From the NCBI GenBank assembly GCA_023511485.1, contig JAIMBH010000028.1, positions 1-32,261 on the forward strand: a stretch of DNA of 32,261 nt. Direction: 5' to 3'. Shown piece by piece: positions 25,158 to 32,261 of the stretch. The translations under genes were made by a program, and so were the position numbers. The notes below the pieces were generated by a model. The model saw only the letters and a program-made list of their open reading frames with translations, searched no databases and was not told the DNA's origin. This DNA is from Bacillota bacterium. Its GTDB lineage: Bacteria; Actinomycetota; Aquicultoria; Aquicultorales; Aquicultoraceae. Positions within the stretch are counted from its first letter, which is position 1. Each line of letters begins with the position of its first letter.

Positions 25158-25235
25158 CGGGATGTAGCGCAGTTTGGTTAGCGCGCCGTGTTCGGGACGC
25201 GGAGGTCGGAGGTTCGAATCCTCTCATCCCGACCA
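25158..25235 (+). tRNA. tRNA-Pro (CGG anticodon)
   Basis: The acceptor stem CGGGATG (25158-25164) pairs with CATCCCG (25225-25231), followed by A and an encoded CCA (25233-25235). The D arm carries TAGCGCAGTTTGGTTAGCGC, the anticodon loop is TTCGGGA (anticodon CGG) on the stem CCGTG/CGCGG, and the T loop is GGTTCGAATCC. Cloverleaf is complete. Confidence 0.95.
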
Positions 25236-25272
25236 GAGAGTTCTTATTCGAACTCGGAGAAAAAATTACGTC

Positions 25273-25308
25273 AAAAGGCTCAGCAAAATCATTACTGCTG
25301 GCCTTTTT
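25273..25308 (+). terminator. Rho-independent terminator after tRNA-Pro
   Basis: AAAAGGC-TC-AGCA (25273-25285) pairs with TGCT-G-GCCTTTTT (25296-25308), with the T run following directly. It ends the tRNA transcript. Confidence 0.75.
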
Positions 25309-25354
25309 GCCGTTTAGATAGATCTTTTTAAAGAGTGCTTGGTTAAAAATTCTC

Positions 25355-25480
25355 CTAGTCTGAGGGGATGCTTTTTGTAGGCTTCATGGCAATTAGAAGC
25401 ATGGATATAGCCAAATAAATGGTTTCCTCAACTTCGTCATTTGTGGCTGTCAGTTCTTCAAGCCTGGTTTCGGCGTTAAG
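25355..25480 (-). pseudogene. C-terminal fragment of an unknown gene cut by an IS21 element
   Basis: 42 codons ending at TAG (25355-25357). The sequence includes RLEELTATNDEVEETIYLAI followed by SMLLIAMKPTKSIPSD, protein-like with one hydrophobic helix. The frame begins exactly at the IS end at 25481 and meets a stop 10 nt inside the IS. I infer a host gene that lost its 5' part to the insertion. The family is not recognised. It could be the other half of the truncated 30158-30571 gene, which has the same orientation, but nothing proves it. Confidence 0.45.
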
Positions 25481-25536
25481 TGTTGATCGTCAACACTTTT
25501 GACCCCTCATCCGCAATTAAAATTGACCCCTCTCAA

Positions 25537-26289
25537 TCATGAATTGGTCCGCTTCAATTTATCCTTCAGCCGGTAGCTTGAACCGTTGATGTAGAATATT
25601 TTGGCATGGTGTACTAATCGATCGATGATGGCGGTAGCAACGATATTATCCTCAAAGATCTTGCCCCACTCATCGAAGTTGTAGTTACTGGTTACGATAA
25701 CCGAGCCCTTCTCGTAGCGCACAGAGATAAGCTGAAAGAGAAGATTGGCCTCTTCGCGTGAGATCGGCATGTAGCCGAGTTCATCGATAATGACGAGGTG
25801 AAGCCTGGAATAATACATCAGGGTATCGATGAGGCCACCGGCCCTCTGGGCGATTGCGAGCTCCTCGATGAGCTTTTGCGCCGGAATAAACGCAACCCGG
25901 TATCTGGCGACGCAGGCTTTTACCCCGAGCGCGATTGCAAGGTGCGTCTTTCCCACACCCGGTGGCCCCAAAAGCACCACGTTATCTCCGGTGCGGGCGA
26001 ACTCAAGGCTTGAGAGAGCGATCACCTCCTTTTCGTTTAAGGATGGCTGAAAGGTGAAATCAAACTCCTCGAGTGTCTTAATAAATGGAAACTTCGCTTT
26101 GGAGAGCTTCGTTTTGATCGAGGCCTCGGTTTTACGCTTGAGTTCATCCTCCAAAAGAAGTGCCAAGTATTCCTCGTAGGTTAAATTGCTCGCCTGCGCG
26201 GTTTCAGAAAACGCCCGGTAGGTGTGAACCAGACCGTGCAATTTTAGCGCTTTGAAGTGTGCCTCAAGGGGAGGGCTACTACTGTGCAT
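25537..26289 (-). CDS. istB: IS21 helper ATPase IstB (element 1)
   Basis: 250 residues. AAA+ helper of transposition: Walker A LLGPPGVGKTHLA, Walker B LVIIDELGYMPIS, sensor VIVTSNYNFDEWGKIF and arginine region IIDRLVHHAKIFYINGSSYRLKD. The start overlaps the istA stop by 11 nt, the usual coupled arrangement. It appears intact. Confidence 0.93.
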   Translation of the reverse strand: MHSSSPPLEAHFKALKLHGLVHTYRAFSETAQASNLTYEEYLALLLEDELKRKTEASIKTKLSKAKFPFIKTLEEFDFTFQPSLNEKEVIALSSLEFARTGDNVVLLGPPGVGKTHLAIALGVKACVARYRVAFIPAQKLIEELAIAQRAGGLIDTLMYYSRLHLVIIDELGYMPISREEANLLFQLISVRYEKGSVIVTSNYNFDEWGKIFEDNIVATAIIDRLVHHAKIFYINGSSYRLKDKLKRTNS

Positions 26290-27742
26290 GAGTCACCTCC
26301 ACTCGGTAGGCGGAGAGCTCGCGCGCAATCGATACCGGACGCATGCGTATCCCGGCCGTTAAGGGAGCGGGCTTGAGCCGTGTCGTATCAAGAAGTCTGC
26401 GGACACTCGTTTTATGATACGAGCCGATGTGTGTACAGCTAAGAATTGCCGCTTTGACGGCTTGCGCCTCGTAGACCTCGGCGTAGGCGAGGATCTCAGA
26501 GAGGTGGTAGAGCATGTTGGTGCCGTGCGTCAACTTAATTCCTTCGATAAATGGCACGCTCTCGTTGCCGAACGCTTCGATAAATGCGCTTAGCACTTCC
26601 TCGCGCTTGGAGGTGCGCCGTGCGAGAAAGCCTTCATTTATTGCCTCGTGCTCAGGGTGGGTCGGGCGGATCCCACGCACGAGCGGCACCTCGTGCTCGG
26701 CTACAAGGGTTCCTTTCGCATCAAAGATTACCACGCGCTTTGCAAGAATAGGCTCGACGAAGACGTCGCGCAGGCACAGGCGCATGGGCACGGGATAGAG
26801 GTTGCCCTCATATGAGACATAGCCGTCGTTTGATACTTTACGCAGATGGCGGATGAACAGGCGGCCTGGCTCAATAGTTGCCACTGGGCGAAGGAGCGCC
26901 CTCTCATGCTCAAAGCGCACGTTCGGGGCCTCTTTAAGCGTGCTGTGCTCCCGCTCGTTGTAGGCGTCGGTAAACTCGGCAAGAAGCCGGTCGAGCTCCG
27001 CTATGCTCTCAACGGTAAGGCCGCGCAAGAGATGCTCTTGTAGGTAGTAAAACGGGCGCTCAACTTTTCCTTTTGTCTGCGCCCGGTATGGTGCACACAA
27101 AAACGGCTCGATACCAAACGTGCCGCACAGCATCAAAAATTCGTCGCTAAAGCGGGGCTGACCGTTCTTTCGCTCGATGACGATCTGCTTCGGGTTGTCG
27201 GTAACAAGCACCTTGGCCGCTCCGCCGAAGAAGTAGATCCCCTCGATAATGGCGCGCAGGATGTCGGCGGCCGTTATGCGAAGTGAAACTGCGTAAAACT
27301 TCTTGCGGCTGTAGCACAAAACAAGCTCATGAAAGTAGACTTTTGTGGGACGCCCGGCTACGGGGATCACCCACTCTTTCCAGTCGTACTGCATCTGCTC
27401 ACCAGGCTCGGTTTCCACTCGGGTCGTGGCTTTTGTGCTGATCTTATCATCTGTCTTAAGGCCAGCAATGTAGCGGTGCAGGCTCGAGAGCGAGCCGGCG
27501 TATCCCAGCAATCCAAGCTCCGTAAAGATTCGCGTGCCGATGTACTCCTTTTTAAGCATCTCAGCGATCTCATCGCGGTAGGCGTCGCAGAGCTTTGTGC
27601 GCTCCGGCGCATCAAAGCTTGGCGGTTCACTTGAGCGCATATACTTTTTCACCGTGTTTTTAGAAAGATCCAGTTGTTTTGCTATCGTTTTAGCCCCTAT
27701 GCCGCTTCGCTGCATTGCTTTTACTTGCTGCCATTTATACAT
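26279..27742 (-). CDS. istA: IS21 transposase IstA (element 1)
   Basis: 487 residues from ATG 27742, eight bases after AGGGG; the GTG at 27751 is an upstream alternative. The N-terminal helix-turn-helix is QQVKAMQRSGIGAKTIAKQL. The DDE integrase core shows MQYDWKEW (first Asp), VLVTDNPKQIVI (second Asp) and APYRAQTKGKVERPF (Glu). The gene is intact, so the element could still be active if its ends are functional. Confidence 0.93.
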   Translation of the reverse strand: MYKWQQVKAMQRSGIGAKTIAKQLDLSKNTVKKYMRSSEPPSFDAPERTKLCDAYRDEIAEMLKKEYIGTRIFTELGLLGYAGSLSSLHRYIAGLKTDDKISTKATTRVETEPGEQMQYDWKEWVIPVAGRPTKVYFHELVLCYSRKKFYAVSLRITAADILRAIIEGIYFFGGAAKVLVTDNPKQIVIERKNGQPRFSDEFLMLCGTFGIEPFLCAPYRAQTKGKVERPFYYLQEHLLRGLTVESIAELDRLLAEFTDAYNEREHSTLKEAPNVRFEHERALLRPVATIEPGRLFIRHLRKVSNDGYVSYEGNLYPVPMRLCLRDVFVEPILAKRVVIFDAKGTLVAEHEVPLVRGIRPTHPEHEAINEGFLARRTSKREEVLSAFIEAFGNESVPFIEGIKLTHGTNMLYHLSEILAYAEVYEAQAVKAAILSCTHIGSYHKTSVRRLLDTTRLKPAPLTAGIRMRPVSIARELSAYRVEVTHAQ

Positions 27743-27846
27743 AGTTATCACCCCTTATGCTTCCTCCTTGGTAGTTTTGGAGGAAGATTGTACTTGTTAG
27801 GGGGTCAAATTTAAATGACGATTGGGGGTCAATTCTATTTTACGAT

Positions 27847-28581
27847 CTATATCTCTTTTAAGCGATATGACTCACCCTTGATGTTGATCGTGGTCGCATG
27901 GTGAAGCAGCCGATCAAGGATCGCTGAGGCCAGCACGGTGTCAGAAAAGACCTCGCCCCACTCGGTAAAGCTTTTGTTCGAGGTGAGGATGATGGATCCC
28001 TTCTCATAGCGCCGTGAGATGAGCTGAAAGAACAGATTTGCCCCCGTGCGATCGAGTGGAAGATAACCCACCTCGTCGATGATTAAAAGAGCCGGAGAAG
28101 TGTACGTCTTCATGCGGTGCTCAAACTTGCTCTCTTGGAACGCTTTAATCAGCGACGACACCATCCCCGTGGCTGTGGTAAAGTAGACCCTATGCCCCGC
28201 TGCAATTGCTTTGAGTCCCAAGCCTATCGCTATATGCGACTTTCCCACACCTGGTGGGCCGGTGATCACCAGATTCTCGCCATTGGCGATAAAGCGCAGC
28301 GTTGAAAGCTCTTTGATTCGCTTTTTATCAATCGAGGGCTGAAAAGCAAAGTCAAAGTCTTCAATTGTCTTAAGATACGGAAGCCCCGCAAGACGGGTTC
28401 GCATGGTGATGCTTCGCTCTTTTCGTGCGATAAGCTCGGCGTCTACTAAAACGGCTAAAAACTCGGTGTAGGAGGCCTCTTTGGCTGCGGCATCTTCAGC
28501 CGCCGAGCTTAAAACCTCTGCCATGCGGGTAACTTCCAGCTTCTTTAGGTTTTCAAACAGCATCTCGTAGTTTAGGTTCAT
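27847..28581 (-). CDS. istB: IS21 helper ATPase IstB (element 2)
   Basis: 244 residues. Walker A ITGPPGVGKSHIA, Walker B LLIIDEVGYLPLD, SIILTSNKSFTEWGEVF and ILDRLLHHATTINIKGESYRLKEI. Its ATG lies in an ATGA overlap with the istA stop. The stop codon TAG (27847-27849) is at the very edge of element 1, so the last residues may be junction-derived although the protein is near full length. It is clearly different in sequence from the element 1 protein. Confidence 0.9.
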   Translation of the reverse strand: MNLNYEMLFENLKKLEVTRMAEVLSSAAEDAAAKEASYTEFLAVLVDAELIARKERSITMRTRLAGLPYLKTIEDFDFAFQPSIDKKRIKELSTLRFIANGENLVITGPPGVGKSHIAIGLGLKAIAAGHRVYFTTATGMVSSLIKAFQESKFEHRMKTYTSPALLIIDEVGYLPLDRTGANLFFQLISRRYEKGSIILTSNKSFTEWGEVFSDTVLASAILDRLLHHATTINIKGESYRLKEI

Positions 28582-29883
28582 GAGAGCGCCTCCTCGTATA
28601 CCTTTAGGTCGCGCACCTCAACCTTAGGGGCATCGAGGCCGTGGATGGTCATCCTTTTCGGTTGCGCTGGCTCCCCAACTGCGATACCTTGGTAGTGGTC
28701 AGGGACGATTACCGTCTCGCCCTTTTTCGCACGCCGGTGGCAGTAGATAGACTCTCCGTCTAAAAAGATGTGTATCATGCCATCGGCGTTTTCTTTGATA
28801 AGCACGACTCTTTTTGTGGCCACGTGTGGCAGCGAATATCTGGCTCCCCGGTAGGAGATGATCGAGTCAAGCGTTGCCCTTCGATAGGTATGCTCTGCGG
28901 TGTCAAAGGGGACAACAGAGGCAATTGGGATTAAGCCCTCTTTCGCAAAGCGAGCCCGCGGCACCTCCCCAGTGGTGCCGTGCACGTGCACGTTGGCAAC
29001 TTCTGCAAGCCAGGCAAGAGCGGCCGCATTTATCTCCTCAAGACTTGAGAATACTTCCCCGAGCAGGAAGTTACCCTTCACGTATTTAATAGCCGACTCC
29101 ACCTTTCCTTTGGTCTGTGCCCGGTAGGGTTTGCAGAAGCGCGGCGTAAAGCCGTAGTGCGCCGCCATGTCGGCAAAGCGAGGGTTGAGTTCAACTTTTT
29201 CCAAGAACCGGCGAATCACTGCTGATTTCGTATTGTCGTAGAGGATTTGCTCTGTTACCCCGCCGAAAAATTCAAAGGCGTTTGTGTGGCAACGCATAAA
29301 CGTGGTGGTGTCCTGGCGAGCGGTAAACTCAACGTACATGTACCGAGAGAAGCCAAGCGTCATCACAAAGCAGTACAGGGGCCTCACCACTCCTTTATGA
29401 AAGATCCTGCCGCAGTGCCCCCAATCGACTTGTGCCTGAAAGCCGGGATTTGTCTCAAAACGCTTGATAGCAGTCTCTTTATCTATACGCAATGGGCGCA
29501 TAAAATCTTTGAGGATGCTGATACCGCCGGTATAGCCCTTCTTTTGTATCTCAGTGAGCATTTTAACCCCGTTTGTCATGCCAGCCTCCATGCGCATACG
29601 GATGTAGGGTTTAAACGGGTCAAGCTTTGATGCTACCGGCGGGCGTGCTGTGTATTTGGGTGGCTCTTTTTGTGCCAGGTACTTTCGCACCGTCTTTGTA
29701 TCTCTTCCAGTAACTAAAGCGATCTGTGTGATGTTTAGTCCTTGCCGCTGTAAATCCTTAATGTCCATCATTTCCTCCCCTTGAACCATTGGCAACCTCC
29801 TTAGTTTTGGTTGCCTTGATGATTGGCTTAAAGTTGGGAATTTTCAACCGGCGTTTTTAGGGATTTTACAACCGGCGGTGACA
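27850..29883. mobile_element. IS21-family insertion sequence (element 2), one end missing
   Basis: Carries istA and istB on the minus strand. The right end reads inward as TGTCACCGCCGGTTGTAAAA, with a second CGCCGGTTG about 20 nt further in, so it has the usual repeated IS21 terminus. No matching terminus is found after istB at 27847, where element 1 begins instead. I infer that element 1 inserted into, or deleted, the istB-side end. The element is probably immobile. Confidence 0.8.
28578..29768 (-). CDS. istA: IS21 transposase IstA (element 2)
   Basis: 396 residues from ATG 29768, just after GGGGAGGAA; the frame extends to 29795 but that would put the ribosome-binding site inside the gene. 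DDE core: QAQVDWGHCGR (Asp), ILYDNTKSAVI (Asp) and KPYRAQTKGKVESAI (Glu). The N-terminal helix-turn-helix is MDIKDLQRQGLNITQIALVTG. It is shorter than the element 1 IstA and belongs to a different IS21 subgroup. Confidence 0.92.
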   Translation of the reverse strand: MDIKDLQRQGLNITQIALVTGRDTKTVRKYLAQKEPPKYTARPPVASKLDPFKPYIRMRMEAGMTNGVKMLTEIQKKGYTGGISILKDFMRPLRIDKETAIKRFETNPGFQAQVDWGHCGRIFHKGVVRPLYCFVMTLGFSRYMYVEFTARQDTTTFMRCHTNAFEFFGGVTEQILYDNTKSAVIRRFLEKVELNPRFADMAAHYGFTPRFCKPYRAQTKGKVESAIKYVKGNFLLGEVFSSLEEINAAALAWLAEVANVHVHGTTGEVPRARFAKEGLIPIASVVPFDTAEHTYRRATLDSIISYRGARYSLPHVATKRVVLIKENADGMIHIFLDGESIYCHRRAKKGETVIVPDHYQGIAVGEPAQPKRMTIHGLDAPKVEVRDLKVYEEALS

Positions 29884-30131
29884 TATGCGATGAATGGGGA
29901 TATATCCCTTTTGAGAGGGAAGGATCACAGCTACTGTTTCAGGTGATATCGCAGTGTTACGAGAAAAGGAGTCTCATCATAACCACAAATCTGGAATTCA
30001 GTAAGTGGAACGGCATATTCTACGATGAGAAACTAACCAGTGCGATAATTGATAGGGTAATCCATCACGGCCACTTGCTGATGTTTACGGGGCCAAGCTT
30101 TAGGCTTAGACACTCTACCATAAATTGCTAA
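29884..30131 (+). pseudogene. 3' remnant of a third IS21 istB gene
   Basis: An open frame starts at the terminus of element 2 and runs to TAA at 30131: CDEWGYIPFEREGSQLLFQV, then ISQCYEKRSLIITTNLEFSKW and DRVIHHGHLLMFTGPSFRLR. This is the C-terminal third of IstB, on the opposite strand to the other two. Its first two-thirds, including Walker A, are gone. Element 2 evidently inserted within it, and the remaining 5' part is not elsewhere in the window. Confidence 0.85.
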
Positions 30132-30194
30132 ATCTGGAAATCGGGGTGCTAGAAAAATTAAGTTCCGAACGCTAGAATTTTAAGTTGCCAAACA
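30132..30194. mobile_element. Terminus of the third IS21 element
   Basis: Two similar words, GCTAGAAAAATTAAGTTCC and GCTAGAATTTTAAGTTGCC, precede AAACA at 30194. Read from outside, the end is TGTTTGGCAACTTAAAATTC, a TG-started IS21-type terminus with repeated internal motif. It directly follows the istB remnant. Confidence 0.65.
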
Positions 30195-30571
30195 CAGCGC
30201 CGTACTCGACCTGGAGGTATCATTGGATTAATATTATCGGTCACGATCTGCTGTGAATTTCTTGCTACTAGTCGTTCTCGTATCGACTCCATCGTGCCGC
30301 GAATCTTGACCTGATAGTAATATCCAACCGCGTCTAGAAACCAGAAACACAAGGGTATCACTAAACCACTTACAAAGAAGGCATGATCTAGTTTATCGGC
30401 AGTAAACTTCGCCAGCAGAGTTAATACGATAAACTCAGTTGTGACACAGAACTTCTTAGTCTCGAAGCAAAATCTGCTAATCTGCGACACAACACCATGC
30501 AGTTGATCAAGCAACATCCAATCGAGTTCATCTTCAAACGACTTTGTGTATGGCGTTACTTCTACTAACAT
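30158..30571 (-). pseudogene. Two-helix membrane protein truncated by the IS21 end
   Basis: From ATG 30571 (GGAG seven bases upstream) the protein runs MLVEVTPYTKSFEDELDWML, with helices in FIVLTLLAKF and FFVSGLVIPLCFWFLDAVGYYY. The FWFLDAxxYYxQxKxR form is reminiscent of small 2TM membrane proteins seen in some defence loci, a weak resemblance only. After IPPGRVRR, the last 12 residues (CVWQLKILAFGT) are encoded by the IS terminus, so the native C-terminus is lost from about 30194. Confidence 0.65.
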
Positions 30572-30662
30572 AAATGTCTCCGTAATGATTGGGTGCACGA
30601 TTTAATAAGGATATTGGGACCTAGATCGGCGCGGTCAATCATTTGCATAAATATCACGATGA

Positions 30663-30698
30663 AGCATATTCCCGTCAGCTGAATTTGCTGAATATGCT
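30663..30698. repeat. Inverted repeat
   Basis: AGCATATT (30663-30670) pairs with AATATGCT (30691-30698), and CAGC (30776-equivalent inner stem at 30676-30679) pairs with GCTG (30687-30690), with CCCGT bulged. It lies just after the stop of a short remnant ORF on the minus strand, so it may be its old terminator. Confidence 0.4.
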
Positions 30699-30700
30699 AG

Positions 30701-30811
30701 TTATTCGTCAAAAATTTCAAGATTCCTGCTTTGCTCGTTAGCTAACTCAGGTGGATTTCTCAAATATTTTTCGAGCCACTGACTAGATTTGCTAGACGCT
30801 TGTGCTGTGGT
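30701..30811 (-). pseudogene. Short C-terminal gene remnant
   Basis: 36 codons and TAA (30701-30703): the readable part is SSQWLEKYLRNPPELANEQS followed by RNLEIFDE, with protein-like composition. The frame is closed by TAA immediately upstream (30812-30814) and contains no convincing start. It looks like the end of a decayed gene. No family was recognised. Confidence 0.25.
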
Positions 30812-30933
30812 TTACGCTATCAAACTGGCAATTTCCTAGTTTCGAATAAATATTTGCTATACCGCCAAACATAGCTTCTCTATTGGTTCGAATAGCGACC
30901 GATCCGGGGAGCAAAATGGATTCCAACTTGAAG
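30812..30933. other. Non-coding stretch before the terminator
   Basis: AT-rich sequence with no ORF or RNA gene I can support. A TTGGTTCGAATAG word resembles a tRNA T arm, but no cloverleaf can be drawn around it. Confidence 0.3.
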
Positions 30934-30956
30934 AACCGCTTTTTAGAGCGGTTTTT
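30934..30956 (+). terminator. Rho-independent terminator
   Basis: AACCGCT (30934-30940), loop TTTTAG, AGCGGTT (30947-30953), then a T run to 30956. It lies 121 nt before the disulfide reductase gene on the same strand, so it either ends an unseen upstream transcript or acts as a leader attenuator. Confidence 0.7.
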
Positions 30957-31049
30957 CATTTATTTGCCTACAGTTATAGGCTGATGCTAACCTTAAGGCC
31001 ATTCGCCGCAAGCGCTCCGAAATCTTTTTTTGAGAATGGGTAAGAACAC

Positions 31050-31070
31050 CCAAAACTAAAGTTTTGGAGG
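31050..31070 (+). promoter_or_regulatory. Hairpin overlapping the ribosome-binding site of the reductase gene
   Basis: CCAAAAC (31050-31056), loop TAAA, GTTTTGG (31061-31067). The last two G bases are the start of the GGAGG ribosome-binding site (31066-31070), eight bases before the ATG at 31078. Folding would partly hide the site, so translation may be controlled. Confidence 0.45.
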
Positions 31071-31077
31071 ATTTAAG

Positions 31078-32261
31078 ATGATCGATATTGATGTTCTTGT
31101 TATAGGTGGCGGCATGGCAGGTAGCGCCGCTGCAAAAGCAGCCCGCGACTACGGTGTATCAGTTGCACTTGCAGATCCAGGAGATCTTGGCGGCACCTGA
31201 CTTTGGCGGGGATGTATACCCAAGAAGTCCTTGGTAAGGTCTCTAGATGTTTTCTCTACCGTTAAACGTGCTTCTGAATTTGGCGTTGTTGTCAAAGATG
31301 AGGTTAGCCTTGACTGGCTGCGTGTCATTGAGCGCAAGCAGTATGCAATCAGGAATGCCGAAGGCGACAAAGCTGCAGATCTAAAGAGACGGGGCATTGA
31401 CTACTACAAAGAACCAGTTACCTTTGTCTCGCCCGATGAGGTTACCATAGGAGGTGAGCGAGCCCGGCCTGGAAAGATCATTGTTGCAACCGGTTCAAAA
31501 CCGAGTATGCCCCCGATACCCGGCATTGAGCATGCCATAACGAGTGATGGTGCTCTCGAGCTGAAAGAATTACCCGCGTCGATGGTCATCATTGGCGGCG
31601 GTTTTATCGCTTTAGAGTTTGCCCATGTTTTTCGTCAGGCAGGAGTCAAGGTAACCATTTTAGAGGCCAAAGATCGCCTTCTATCAGCTGCTGATGGCGA
31701 GATATCAAATGCCATCAAAGACTCGTTTATTCGTCAAGGCATGGAAGTTTATACAGGAGCAGGTGTTTCCGGTATCGAAGTTCAAGACGGAGTAAAAACT
31801 GTTACGGCAACGATAGCTGGTGAAGAGAAGCATTTTACCACCGATATTGTCCTAAACGCAACCGGACGAGTACCTTCTTTCGATACCTTAAACCTGGACG
31901 GGGCAGGGGTTCTCTACTCAAAGAAGGGCATTAAAGTTAACGAGTTTATGCAAACAAATTTAGAGCACATCTATGCGGCAGGCGACGTTACAGGGGGATA
32001 TATGCTAACCCCCGTTGCCTCATATGAAGCTAGAGTTGCCGCTCAAAACGCAGTTTCGGGAAATAGTCGAAAGATGGATTACCGTGTTGTACCATACGCG
32101 GTCTTTTCCCGCCCGGAGATTGGAAGCGTTGGACTAACAGAGGAAGAAGCACAAGCAAAAGGTATTGATTACTCTCTTGCCTATCTTGATTTTGCTACTA
32201 TTGGGGCAGCCATTGTAAACGGTGAAACCGAAGGCTTTGCAAAGCTCATCGTGGACAACAG
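31078..32261 (+). CDS. Probable selenocysteine-containing FAD/NAD(P) disulfide reductase (partial, TGA read as Sec41)
   Basis: Pyridine nucleotide-disulfide oxidoreductase of the Lpd/MerA/glutathione reductase family, 394 codons to the window edge. FAD site VLVIGGGMAGSAAAKAA, NAD(P) site MVIIGGGFIALEFAHVFRQAG, and the second FAD site IYAAGDVTGGYMLTPVA. The active site reads GGT-TGA-LWRGCIPKKSL: the in-frame TGA (31198-31200, codon 41) occupies the first Cys of GGTCxxxxC, and Cys46 is kept. It is the only stop in the frame and no shift is needed. Reading TGA as Sec gives an intact enzyme; a nonsense mutation is the alternative. The C-terminal dimerisation domain with the catalytic His-Glu is beyond the window. 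GGAGG precedes ATG 31078. Confidence 0.75.
31198..31236 (+). promoter_or_regulatory. Candidate bacterial SECIS region
   Basis: Directly after TGA 31198-31200, CCAAG (31220-31224) and CTTGG (31230-31234) form a hairpin with loop AAGTC, extendable by UA/UA pairs around a bulged C (31217-31236). The G of the loop is 27 nt after the TGA, within the usual range for bacterial SECIS loops. An alternative fold pairs GGG (31208-31210) with CCC (31219-31221). Bacterial SECIS elements are loosely conserved, so this is only suggestive. Confidence 0.35.

Larger units (their letters stand above)
25481..27851. mobile_element. IS21-family insertion sequence (element 1)
   Basis: About 2.37 kb, the normal size, carrying istA and istB on the minus strand. 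Both ends show the paired terminal repeats of IS21 elements: TTGACCCC at 25499-25506 and 25523-25530 on the left, inverted as GGGGTCAA at 27801-27808 and 27825-27832 on the right, with similar spacer sequence (ATC..CA.TTAAA). The left end starts TGTTGATCGT. The right end has the matching GATCGT word but no TG/CA terminus, so it looks damaged. It abuts the istB stop codon of element 2. Confidence 0.85.

Noticed and set aside
25481-30194. CRISPR array or other regularly spaced repeats
   Set aside because: The repeated words here are IS21 terminal repeats. No array of equal repeats and spacers occurs anywhere in the window.
30860-30905. tRNA fragment or attachment site
   Set aside because: The TTGGTTCGAATAG word resembles a T arm, but its stem does not pair and no anticodon or acceptor arm exists.
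31078-31200. A 40-residue protein ending at the TGA
   Set aside because: The FAD-binding start would be useless alone, while the same frame continues with all motifs of the family after the TGA.

Overview
The window looks like chromosome of a free-living, probably anaerobic bacterium of moderate G+C. Several gene combinations point towards the Actinomycetota or a deep lineage near them: a DUF2520 gene beside panB/panC/panD, a cytoplasmic CwlM-like pseudo-amidase, an NlpC/P60 coiled-coil protein, and thioredoxin genes close to the CwlM-like gene. Nickel handling (a CooT-like gene) and a probable selenoprotein fit an anaerobe. The taxonomic call is inference only.

Layout. 1-1.9 kb: the end of a membrane protein, a solitary RAYT/Y1 transposase with a REP-like hairpin, and two small, partly damaged ORFs. 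2.2-4.5 kb (minus): ABC-2 exporter (ATPase, permease) plus a membrane-anchored TPR protein. 4.6-5.3 kb (minus): an overlapping DUF5674 gene pair. 5.5-8.7 kb (minus): pantothenate operon DUF2520-panB-panC-panD, with heptamer repeats running into the panD 3' end. 8.8-9.4 kb: methyltransferase. 9.7-12.6 kb (minus): Ni/Co ECF transporter made of a CbiM-PDGLE-CbiQ fusion, CbiO and a small His-tailed protein. 12.8-15.9 kb (minus): PIN-TM-TPR protein, trxB, trxA, DUF3842 and cooT.

From 16.2 kb the plus strand carries lon, a structured RNA candidate with a 44-bp perfect palindrome, a DUF5658-like membrane protein, the CwlM-like pseudo-amidase, an NlpC/P60 hydrolase with no normal start codon, yjbQ and a site-2 protease with CBS domains. 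A GT4 glycosyltransferase (minus) and tRNA-Pro(CGG) follow.

25.4-30.2 kb is an IS21-family pile-up: one nearly complete element, a second lacking one end, and a third reduced to the istB 3' end and its terminus. These sit between truncated host genes.

The window ends in the most interesting gene: a flavoprotein disulfide reductase (31078 to the edge) whose only stop codon, an in-frame TGA, falls exactly where the first active-site cysteine of the GGTCxxxxC motif belongs. The frame is otherwise open for 394 codons. This strongly suggests a selenocysteine enzyme that normal gene calling would cut at 40 residues.
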